Shown piece by piece: positions 47,703-59,146 of a DNA stretch of 64,000 bases (positions are counted from its first letter, which is position 1; the number at the start of each line of letters is the position of its first letter). Location of the stretch: the NCBI RefSeq assembly GCF_051401765.1, contig NW_027480422.1, positions 18,556,001 through 18,620,000 on the forward strand, read 5' to 3'. This DNA comes from Calliopsis andreniformis (lineage: Eukaryota > Arthropoda > Insecta > Hymenoptera > Andrenidae). A program made the translations under genes and the position numbers. Under the pieces are notes generated by a model. It was not told the DNA's origin. It did not search any database and was given only the letters and a program-made list of their open reading frames with translations.

Positions 47703-49404
47703 GGCTGCGCGGAACGTAGAAATGCCCATTACTTTCATACTGGTTGTAATTATTGCTGTTTTACGATGGATTAACTGTTGTACTTTTATTTTATTTTATG
47801 CTCCTGGCGTTGACTTCTAAGGCCCTATGTTTTCGATCTGGTGGAGCAATGCCTCAGAGTTAAGTCTAGGATGCCCGGAACGTAGAAATGACCATATCTT
47901 TTCACCGGTTGCAATTATTCCTGTTATACGATGGAAAAACTGTCGTATTTATATTATATATTATGCTTCAGGAGTTGTCTTCTCAGGCCGTAGCTATTCG
48001 ATTTGTTGGAGCAACGCCCTAGATTGAAGCCTAGGTTTCCCGGAACGTGGAAATGACCATACCTTTCACACTGGTTGCAATTATGCCTGTTATACGATGG
48101 TAAAACTGCTATATTTATAATGTATTTTATGCTTCAGGCGCTGACTTCTTAGGCCCTAACTATTCGATCTGGTGGAACAACGCCCTAGAGTGAAGCCTAG
48201 GTTGCCCGGAACGTAGAAATGACCATATCTTTTACACCGGTTGCAATTATTCCTGTTATACGATGGAAAAACTGTCGTATTTATATTATATATTATGCTT
48301 CAGGAGTTGTCTTCTAAGGCCGTAGCTATTCGATTTGGTGGAGCAACGCCCTAGATTGAAGCCGAGGTTGCCCGGAACGTAGAAATGGCCATCACTTTCA
48401 CACTGGTTGCAATTAATCGTTTTATACGATGGAAAAACTGTTGTAATTATATTGTATTCTATGCGTCTGGAGTTGTTTTCTAAGGCCCTATCTAGTCGAC
48501 CTGGTGGAGCAACGCCCTAGAGTGAAGCCTAGGTTTCCCGCAACGTAGAAGTGGCCATACCTGCCACACTGTTTGCAATCGTTCTTGTTATACGATGGAA
48601 AAACTGTTGTATTTATATTGTATTTTATGCGTCTGGCGTTGACTTCTGAGGCCGTAGCTACTCGATGTGGTGGAGCAACGCCCTAGATTGGAGCCTAGCT
48701 TTTCCCGGAACGTAGAAATGACCAGACCTTTCACACTGGTTGCAATTATGCCTGTTATACGATGGAGAAGCTGTTGTATTTTTATTGTATTTTATGCTTC
48801 GGGCGTTGACTTCTAAGGTCCTAACTCTTGGATCTGGTGGAGCAACGCCTTAGGGTGAAGTCTAGGTTGCCGGGACGTAGAAATGACCATAACTTTCATA
48901 CTGGTTGGAATTATTCGCTTTATATGATGGAAAAACTGTTGTATTTATATCTTATTTTAAGCTTCTGGCGTTGACTTCTTAGGCCCTAACTTTTCGATCT
49001 GGTGGAACAACGCCCTAGAGTGAAGTCTAGGTTGCCCGGAGCGTAGAAATGACCATCACTCTCACACTGGCTGCAATTATTCTTTTTATACGATGGAAAA
49101 ACTGTTGTATCTATTTTGTATTTTATGCGTCTGGAGTTGTTTTCTAAGGCCCTACCTATTCGACCTGGTGGAGCAACGCCCTAGAGTGAAGCCTAGGTTG
49201 CCCGCAACGTAGAAATGACCATACCTTTCACACTGTTTGCAATTATTCTTGTTATACGATGGAAAAACTGTTGTATTTATATTGTATTTTATGCTCCTGG
49301 CGTTGACTTCCGAGGCCGTAGCTATTCGATGTGGCGGAGCAACGCCCTAGATTGAAGCCGAGGTTGCCCGGAACGTAGAAATGACCATAACTTTCATGCT
49401 GGGT
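47703..49404 (+). repeat. Satellite monomers between duplication copies
   Basis: About ten monomers with no gene. The section 48,101-48,862 is related to 43,289-44,050, with a few substitutions. The section near 47,740-47,870 resembles 41,270-41,400 (TTGCTGTTTTACGATGGATT, CCTATGTTTTCGATCTGG). Confidence 0.82.
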
Positions 49405-50853
49405 GCAATTATTCGTTTTATACGATGGAAAAACAGTTGTGTTTATTATATATTTGGTGTTCCTGGCGTTGACTTCTTAGGCCCTAACTATTGGATCTGG
49501 TGGACCAACGCCCTAGAGTGAAGCCTAGGATACCGGAACGTAGAACTGACCATTACCTTCACACTGGTTGCAATTATTCGTTTTATACGATGGAAAAACT
49601 GTTGTATCTATTTTGTATTTAGTGCTCTGGCGTTGACTTCTTAGGCCCTAACTATTGGATCTGGTGGACCAACGCCCTAGAGTGAAGCCGAGGTTGCCCG
49701 GAACGTAGAAATGACCATATCTTTCACACTGGTTGCAATTATTCGTTTTATACGATGGAAAAACAGTTCTATTTATAATGTATTTTATGCTCCAGGCGTT
49801 GACTTCTTATGCCCTACCTATTCGATCTGGTGGAGCAACGCCCTAGGGTGAAGCCTAGGTTGCGTGGAACGTAGAAATGACCATAACTTTCATACTAGCT
49901 GCAATTATTCGTTTTATACGATGGAAGAACTGTTGTATTTATAATGTATTTTATGCTTCAGGCGTTGACTTCTTAGGCCCTAACTATTCGATCTGGTCGA
50001 ACAACGCCCTAGAGTGAAGCCTAGGTTGCCCGGAACGTAGAAATGACCATTACTTTCACACTGGTTGCAATTATTCGTTTTATACGATGGAAAAACTGTT
50101 GTATCTATTTCGTATTTAGTGCTTCTGGCATTGACTTCTTAGGCCCTAACTATTGGATCTGGTGGACCAACGCCCTAGAGTGAAGCCTAGGTTGCCCGGA
50201 ACGTAGAAATGGCCATAACTTTCACACTGGTAGCAATTATTCCTGTTATACGATGGAAAAACTGTTGTACTTATATTGTACTTTATGCTTCTGGCGTTGA
50301 CTTCTTAGGCCCTAACTATTCGACCTGGTGGAGCAACGCCCTAGAGTGAAGCCTAGGTTGCCCGGGACGTAGAAATGACCGTTACTTTCACAATGTTTGC
50401 AATTACTCGTTTTATACGACGGAAAATCTGTTGTATTTATAATGTATTTTATGCTTCAGGCGTTGATTTCTTAGGCCCTAACCATTTGATCTGGTGGAAC
50501 AACGCCATAGAGTGTAGCCTAGGTTGCTCAGAACGTAGAAATGACCATTACTTGCACACTGGTTGCAATTATTCGTTTTACACGATGGAAAAACTGTTGT
50601 ATTTACTTTGTTCTTTATGCTTCTGGCGTTGACTTCTTAGGCCCTATCTATTCGATCTGGTGGGGCAACGCCATAGAGTGAAGCCTAGGTTACCCGGAAT
50701 GTAGAAATGTCCATCACCTGCACACTGGTTGCAATTATTCGTTTTATACGATGGAAAAACTGTTGTATTTATATTGTATTTTATGCGTCTGGAGTTGTTT
50801 TCTGATTCCCTAACTATTCGACCTGGTGGAGCAACGCCATAGAGTGAAGCCTA
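49405..50853 (+). repeat. Segmental duplication E2/E3, copy 3
   Basis: Partner of 46,254-47,702 at an offset of 3,151 bp (19 monomers). Private changes include GTTTATTATATATTTGG near 49,440 and GCTCCAGGCG near 49,790. Confidence 0.87.
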
Positions 50854-51860
50854 TGTTGCCCGGAACGTGGAAATGACCATCACTTTCACACTGGTTGCAA
50901 TTATTCATTTTACACGATGGGAAAGCTGTTGTATTTATATTGTATTTTATGCTTCTGGCGTTGATTTCCAAGGTCCTAGCTATTCGATCTGGTAGAGCAA
51001 CTGCCTAGGGTGAAGCCTAGGTTGCCCGGAACGTAGAAATGACCATAACTTTCACACATGCTGCTATTAATCGTTTAATACGATGGAGAGGCTGTTGTAT
51101 TTATCTTGTATTTTATGCTTCTGGCTTTGACTTCTAAGGCCCAAACTCTTCGATCTGGTGGAGCAATGCCTCAGAGTTAAGTCTGGCATTCCCGGAACGT
51201 AGAAATGGGCATTACTTTCACACTGGCTGCAATTATTCCTGTCATACGATGGGAAAGCTGTTGTATTTTTATTGTATTTTATGCTTCAGGAGTTGACTTC
51301 TAATGCCCTAGCTATTCGATCTGGAGGAGCAACGCCCTCGACTGAAGCCTAGGTTGCCCGGAACGTAGTAATGACCGTTACATTCACAATGTTTGCAATT
51401 ATTCACTTTATACGATGGAAAAACTGTTGTATGTATATTGTATTTTATGCTTCTGGCGTTGACTTCTAAGGCCGTAACTTTTTTATCTGGTGGAACAACG
51501 CCCTCCAGTGAAGCCTAGGTTGCCCGGAACTTAGAAATGACCATTACTTGCACACTGGTTGCAATTATTCGTTTTACACGATGGAAAAACTGTTGTATTT
51601 ATTTTGTACTTTATGCTTCTGGCGTTGACTTCTTATGCCGTAGCTAGTCGATGTGGCGGAGAAACTCTCTAGAGTGAAGCCTAGGTTGCCCGGAACGTAC
51701 AAATGACCATATCTTTCACACTGTTTGCAATTATTCCTGTTATACGGTGGAAAAGCTGTTGTATTTATATTGTATTTAATTCTTTTGGCGTTGACTTCTA
51801 AGGTCCTAGCTATTCGATCTGGTGGGGCAACGTCCAAGAGTGAAGCCTATGTTGCCCGGA
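50854..51860 (+). repeat. Diverged satellite monomers
   Basis: About six ordinary diverged monomers with no gene. The 133-codon open frame starting near 51,725 is a chance frame across two and a half monomers. Confidence 0.86.
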
Positions 51861-53966
51861 ACGTAGAAATGACCATTACTTTCACACTGGTTGCAATTAT
51901 TCGTTTTATACGATGGAAAAACTGTTGTATTGATTTTATATTTGGTGCTTGTGGCGTTGACTTCTTAGGACCTAACTATTGGATATGGTGGACCACCGCC
52001 CCAGAGAGATGCCTAGGTTGCCCGGAACGAAGATGTGACCATAACTTTCATACAGGTTGCCATTACTCGTTTTATACGATGGAAAAACTGCTGTACTTAT
52101 ATTGTACTTTATGCTTCCGGCGTTGACTTCTTAGGCCCTAGCTATTCGATCTCGTGGAGCAACGCCCTAGAGTCAAGCCTAGGTTGCCCTGAACGTAGAA
52201 ATGCCAATCACTTTCTCTCTGGTTGCAATTATTCGTTTTATACGATGTAAAAACTGTTGTATTTATTTTGTATCAGGTGCTTCTGGCGTTGACTTCTTAG
52301 GCCCTAACTATTGGATCTGGTGGACCAACACCCTAGAGTGAAGCCTAGGTTGCCCGGAACGTGGAAATCAGCATTACTTTCACTCTGGTTGCAATTATTC
52401 ATGCTATACGATGGAAAAACTGTTGTATTTATATTGTATATTATGTTTCTGGCGTTGACTTCTTAGGCCCTAACTGTTCGATCTGGTGGAGCAACGCCCT
52501 AGAGTGAAGCCTAGGTTGCCCGGAACGTAGAAATGACCAGTACTTTCGCACTGGTTGCAGTTATTCCTGTTATACGATGCAAAAACTGTTGCATTTTTAT
52601 TGTATTTTATGCTTCTGGCGTTGAATTCTAAGTCCCTAACCATGCGATCTGGTCGAACAACGCCCTACAGTTAAGCCTAGGTTGCCCGGAACGTAGAAAT
52701 GACCTTTACTTTCACAGTGTTTGCAAATATACATTATATACCATGGAAAAGCTGTTGTATTTATATTGTATTTTATGCTTCTGGCGTTGACTTCTAAGGC
52801 CGTAGCTATTCGATGTAGTGGAGCAACGGCCTAGAGTGAAGCCTAGGTTGCCCCGAACGTAGAAATGACCATTACTTTCACACTGGTTGCAATTATTCGT
52901 TTTATACGATGGAAAAGCTGTTGTATTTATATTGTATTTTATGCTTCTGGCGTTGACTTCTTAGGCACTAACTATTCCATCTGGTGGAACAACGCCCTAG
53001 AGTGAAACCCAGGTTGCCCGGAGCGTAGAAATGTCCGTCACTTTCACACTGGTTGCAATTATTCCCGTTATACGATGGAAAACCTGTTGTATTTATATTG
53101 TATTTTATGCTTCTGGCGTTGACTTATTAGGACCTAACTATTCAATCTGGTGGAACAACGCCCTAGAGTGAAGCCTAGGTTTCCCGGAATGTAGAAATGA
53201 CCAGTACTTTTTCACTGGTTGCTGTTATTCCTGTTATACGATGGAAAAGCTGTTGTATTTTTATGCTATTTTATGATTCGGGCGTTGACTTCTAATGCCC
53301 TAGCTATTCGATCCGGTGGAGCACCGCCCTAGGGTGAAGCCTAGGTTGCCCGGAACGTAGAAATCACCTTTACTTTCACACTGGTTGCAGTTATTCCTGT
53401 TATACGATTGAAAAGCTGTTGCATTTTTACTGTGTTTTATGCTTCTGGCGTTGAATTCAAAGTCCCTAACTACTCGATCTGGTGGAACATGCCCTAGAGT
53501 GAAGCCTAGGTGGCCGGATAGTAGAAATGACCATAACATTCACACTGTTTGCAATCATTCATTTTATACGATCTAAAAGCTGTTGTATTTATATTGTATT
53601 TTATGCTTCTGGCGTAGACCTCTTAGGCCCTAACTATTCGATCTGGTGGAGCAACGCCCTAGCCTGAAGGCTATTTTGCCCGGAATGTAGAAATGACCAT
53701 AACTTTCACACTGTTTGCAATCATTCATTTTAAACGATAGAAAAGTTGTTGTATTTATATTGTATTTTATGCTTCTGGTGTTGACTTCTAAGGCCGTAGC
53801 TATTCGATGTGATGGACCAACGCCCTAGAGTGATGCCTAGGTTGCCCGGAACGTAGAAATGACCATCACTTTCACGCTGGTTGCAATTATTTCTGTTATT
53901 CGATGGAAAAACTCTTGTATTTTTATTGTATTTTATGCTACGGGCGCTGACTTCTAAGGCCCTAAC
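51861..53966 (+). repeat. Segmental duplication F, copy 1 (offset 3,648 bp)
   Basis: About 2.1 kb recurring at 55,509-57,614, 22 monomers away. Shared rare words include TTGATTTTATATTTGGTGC, CGGAACGAAGATGTGACC, TTTGTATCAGGTGC, ATACATTATATACCATGG and ACTTTTTCACTGG. One substitution noticed is G at 53,434 against A at 57,082. A sub-piece (52,534-52,860) appears a third time at 55,186-55,512, just before copy 2. Confidence 0.9.
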
Positions 53967-55185
53967 TATTAGATCTGGTGGAGCAACGCCCTAGGGTGAA
54001 GCCTAGGTTGCCTGGAACGTAGAAATGGCAATAACTTTCATACTGGTTGCAATTATTCGTTTTATACGATGGAAAAACTGTTGTATTTATATTGTATTTA
54101 TGCTTCTGGCGTTGAATTCTTAGGCCCTAAATATTCGATCTGGTGGAACAACGCCCTAGAATGAAGCCTAGGTTGCACGGAACGTAGAAATGACCATAGC
54201 TTTCATACTGGTTGCAATTATTCGTTTTATACGATGGAAAAACTGTTGGATTTATTCTGTATTTGGTGCTCCTGGCGTTGGCTTCTTAGTCCCTAACTAT
54301 TGGATCTGGCGCACCAACGCCCTAGAGTGAAGCCTAGGTTGCCCGGAACGTAGAAATGACCATGTCCTTCACACTGGTGCAGTTATTCCTGTTACACGAT
54401 GGAGAAACTGTTGTATTTTTATTGTATTTTATGCTTCTGGCGTTGAATTCTGAGTCCCTAACTATTCGATCTGGTGGAGCATCACCCTAGAGTTAAGCCT
54501 AGGTTGCACGGAATGTAGAAATGACCGTTACTTTCACACTGCCTGCAAATATACATTATATACCATTGAAAAGCTGTTGCATCTATATTGTATTTTATTC
54601 CTCTGGCGTTGAATTCTAAGTCCCTAGCTATTCGATCTGGTGGAGCAACGCTCTAGACTGAAGCCTAGGTTACCCGGAACGTCGAAATGACAAGTACTTT
54701 CACAGTGGTTGCAGTTATTCCTGTTATACGATGGAAAAACTGTTGCATTTTTATTGCATTTTATGCTTCTGGCGTTGTATTCAAAGTCCCTAGCCGTTCG
54801 ATCTGGCGGACCAACGCCCTAGAGTGAAGCCTAGGTTGCCCGGAACGTAGAAATGACCATAACATTCATACTGGTTGCAATTATTCGTTTTATACGATGG
54901 AAAAACTGTTGTACTTTTATTGTATTTTATGCTTCTGGCGTTGGCTTCTTTGGCCCTAACTATCGGATCTGGTGGACCAACGCCCTAGAGTTAAGCCTAG
55001 GTTGCCCGGAACGTAGAAATGACCATAACATTCATACTGGTTGCAATTATTCGTTTTATACGATGGAAAAACTGTTGTATTTTTATTTTATTTTATGCTT
55101 CAGGCGTTGACTTCTAAGGCCGTAGCTATTCGATGTGATGGAGCAACGCCCAAGAGTGAAGCCTAGGTTGCCCGGAACGTAGAAA
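53967..55185 (+). repeat. Diverged satellite monomers between F copies
   Basis: About seven monomers with no gene. Two adjacent ones near 54,850 and 55,016 are similar (ATGACCATAACATTCATACTGG). Confidence 0.85.
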
Positions 55186-57614
55186 TGACCAGTACTTTCG
55201 CACTGGTTGCAGTTATTCCTGTTATACGATGCAAAAACTGTTGCATTTTTATTGTATTTTATGCTTCTGGCGTTGAATTCTAAGTCCCTAACCATGCGAT
55301 CTGGTGGAACAACGCCCTACAGTTAAGCCTAGGTTGCCCGGAACGTAGAAATGACCTTTACTTTCACAGTGTTTGCAAATATACATTATATACCATGGAA
55401 AAGCTGTTGTATTTATATTGTATTTTATGCTTCTGGCGTTGACTTCTAAGGCCGTAGCTATTCGATGTAGTGGAGCAACGGCCTAGAGTGAAGCCTAGGT
55501 TGCCCCGAACGTAGAAATGACCATTACTTTCACACTGGTTGCAATTATTCGTTTTATACGATGGAAAAACTGTTGTATTGATTTTATATTTGGTGCTTGT
55601 GGCGTTGACTTCTTAGGACCTAACTATTGGATATGGTGGACCACCGCCCCAGAGAGATGCCTAGGTTGCCCGGAACGAAGATGTGACCATAACTTTCATA
55701 CAGGTTGCCATTACTCGTTTTATACGATGGAAAAACTGCTGTACTTATATTGTACTTTATGCTTCCGGCGTTGACTTCTTAGGCCCTAGCTATTCGATCT
55801 CGTGGAGCAACGCCCTAGAGTCAAGCCTAGGTTGCCCTGAACGTAGAAATGCCAATCACTTTCTCTCTGGTTGCAATTATTCGTTTTATACGATGTAAAA
55901 ACTGTTGTATTTATTTTGTATCAGGTGCTTCTGGCGTTGACTTCTTAGGCCCTAACTATTGGATCTGGTGGACCAACACCCTAGAGTGAAGCCTAGGTTG
56001 CCCGGAACGTGGAAATCAGCATTACTTTCACTCTGGTTGCAATTATTCATGCTATACGATGGAAAAACTGTTGTATTTATATTGTATATTATGTTTCTGG
56101 CGTTGACTTCTTAGGCCCTAACTGTTCGATCTGGTGGAGCAACGCCCTAGAGTGAAGCCTAGGTTGCCCGGAACGTAGAAATGACCAGTACTTTCGCACT
56201 GGTTGCAGTTATTCCTGTTATACGATGCAAAAACTGTTGCATTTTTATTGTATTTTATGCTTCTGGCGTTGAATTCTAAGTCCCTAACCATGCGATCTGG
56301 TCGAACAACGCCCTACAGTTAAGCCTAGGTTGCCCGGAACGTAGAAATGACCTTTACTTTCACAGTGTTTGCAAATATACATTATATACCATGGAAAAGC
56401 TGTTGTATTTATATTGTATTTTATGCTTCTGGCGTTGACTTCTAAGGCCGTAGCTATTCGATGTAGTGGAGCAACGGCCTAGAGTGAAGCCTAGGTTGCC
56501 CCGAACGTAGAAATGACCATTACTTTCACACTGGTTGCAATTATTCGTTTTATACGATGGAAAAGCTGTTGTATTTATATTGTATTTTATGCTTCTGGCG
56601 TTGACTTCTTAGGCACTAACTATTCCATCTGGTGGAACAACGCCCTAGAGTGAAACCCAGGTTGCCCGGAGCGTAGAAATGTCCGTCACTTTCACACTGG
56701 TTGCAATTATTCCCGTTATACGATGGAAAACCTGTTGTATTTATATTGTATTTTATGCTTCTGGCGTTGACTTATTAGGACCTAACTATTCAATCTGGTG
56801 GAACAACGCCCTAGAGTGAAGCCTAGGTTTCCCGGAATGTAGAAATGACCAGTACTTTTTCACTGGTTGCTGTTATTCCTGTTATACGATGGAAAAGCTG
56901 TTGTATTTTTATGCTATTTTATGATTCGGGCGTTGACTTCTAATGCCCTAGCTATTCGATCCGGTGGAGCACCGCCCTAGGGTGAAGCCTAGGTTGCCCG
57001 GAACGTAGAAATCACCTTTACTTTCACACTGGTTGCAGTTATTCCTGTTATACGATTGAAAAGCTGTTGCATTTTTACTGTATTTTATGCTTCTGGCGTT
57101 GAATTCAAAGTCCCTAACTACTCGATCTGGTGGAACATGCCCTAGAGTGAAGCCTAGGTGGCCGGATAGTAGAAATGACCATAACATTCACACTGTTTGC
57201 AATCATTCATTTTATACGATCTAAAAGCTGTTGTATTTATATTGTATTTTATGCTTCTGGCGTAGACCTCTTAGGCCCTAACTATTCGATCTGGTGGAGC
57301 AACGCCCTAGCCTGAAGGCTATTTTGCCCGGAATGTAGAAATGACCATAACTTTCACACTGTTTGCAATCATTCATTTTAAACGATAGAAAAGTTGTTGT
57401 ATTTATATTGTATTTTATGCTTCTGGTGTTGACTTCTAAGGCCGTAGCTATTCGATGTGATGGACCAACGCCCTAGAGTGATGCCTAGGTTGCCCGGAAC
57501 GTAGAAATGACCATCACTTTCACGCTGGTTGCAATTATTTCTGTTATTCGATGGAAAAACTCTTGTATTTTTATTGTATTTTATGCTACGGGCGCTGACT
57601 TCTAAGGCCCTAAC
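55186..57614 (+). repeat. Segmental duplication F, copy 2 with an extra leading piece
   Basis: 55,509-57,614 is the partner of 51,861-53,966. The leading 55,186-55,512 repeats 52,534-52,860 (words CAGTACTTTCGCACTGG and CGATGCAAAAACTGTTGC). The same words occur again inside the copy at about 56,180. Three copies of the piece fit two rounds of out-of-register exchange. Confidence 0.88.
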
Positions 57615-59146
57615 TATTCGATCTGGTGGAGCACGCCCTAGAGTGAAGCCTAGGTCGCGCGGAATGTAGAAATAGCCATTTCTTCACACTGGTTACAATT
57701 ATCCCTGTTTTACGATGGAAAAACTGTTGTATTTATTTTGTATTTGATGATTCTGGCGTTGAATTCTATGTCCCTAGCTATTCGATCTGGTGGAGCAACG
57801 CCATAGAGTGATGCCTAGGAAGCCCAGAGCGTTGAAATGACCATCACTTTCACACTGGTTGCAATTATTCCTGTTATACGATGGAAAAACTGTTGTAATT
57901 TTATTTTATTTTATGCTTCTGGCGTTGACTTCTTTGGCCCTAACTTTTCGATCCGGTGGTGCAACGTCCACGAATGAAGCCTATGTTGCCCGGAACGTAG
58001 AAATGACCATTACATTCACATTGGTTGCAATTATACCTTTTATACGATGGAGAAGCTGTTGTATTTTTATTGTATTTTACGCGTCTGGCGTTGTTTTCTA
58101 AGGCCCTAGCAATTCAACCTGGTGGAGCAACGCCCTAGAGTGAAGCCTAGGTTGCCCGGAACGTAGAAGTGACCATTACTTTCACACTGGTTGCAATTAT
58201 TCCTATTATACGATCTACAAACTGTTGGATTTTTATTGTACTTTATGATTCTGGCGTTGACTTCGTAGGCCCTAACTATTGGATCTGGTGGACCAACGCC
58301 CCAGAGTGAAGCCTAGGGTGCCCGGAGCGCAGACATGGCCATTACTTTCAGACTGGTTGCAATTACTCGTTTTATACGATGGAAAAACTGTTGTACTTAT
58401 ATTGTATTTTATGCCTCTGGCATTGACTTCTTAGGCCCTAACTATTCGATCTGGTGGAACAACGCCCTAGAGTGAAGCCTAGGTTGCACGGAACGTAGAA
58501 ATGACCATCACTTTCACACTGGTTGCAATTATTCCTGTTATACGATGGAAAAACTGTAGTATTTTTATTTTATTTTATGCTTCTGGCGTTGACTTCTAAG
58601 GCCCTAACTATTCGATCTGTTGGACCAGCGTCCTAGAGTGAAGACTGGGTTGCACGGAACGTAGAGATGGCAATTATTTTCACACACGTTGCAATTATTC
58701 CTGTTATAGGATAGAAAAACTGTTGTACTTTTATTGTATTTTGTGCGTCTGGCGTTCCTTTCTAATACCCTAACTATTCGACCTGGTGGAGCAACGCCCT
58801 AGAGTGAAGCCTAGGTTGCACGGAACGTAGAAATGACCATCACCTTCACACTGTTTGAAATTATTCCTGTTATACGACGGAAAAACTGTTGTATTTTTAT
58901 TGTATTTTATACTTCTGGCGTTGACTTCTAAGGCTCTAGCTATTCGATCTGGTGGAGCAATGCCTCAGAGTTAAGCCTAGGTTGCCCGGAACGTAGAAAT
59001 GACCATTACTCTCACACTGTTTGCAATTATTCCTGTTATACGATGGAAAAACTGTTGTATTTTTATTGTATCTTATGCTTCGGTCGTTGACTTCTAAGGC
59101 CCTAGCTATTTGATCTGGTGGAGCAACGCCCTACAGCGTATCCTAG
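57615..59146 (+). repeat. Transition zone of mixed monomers
   Basis: About nine monomers with no gene. The piece 58,652-58,842 is closely related to 14,025-14,215 (GGCAATTATTTTC.CACAC, TTTCTAATACCCTAAC), and 58,540-58,640 resembles the homogenised type. The zone therefore mixes monomers from both domains just before the abrupt return to the higher-order-repeat type. Confidence 0.8.
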
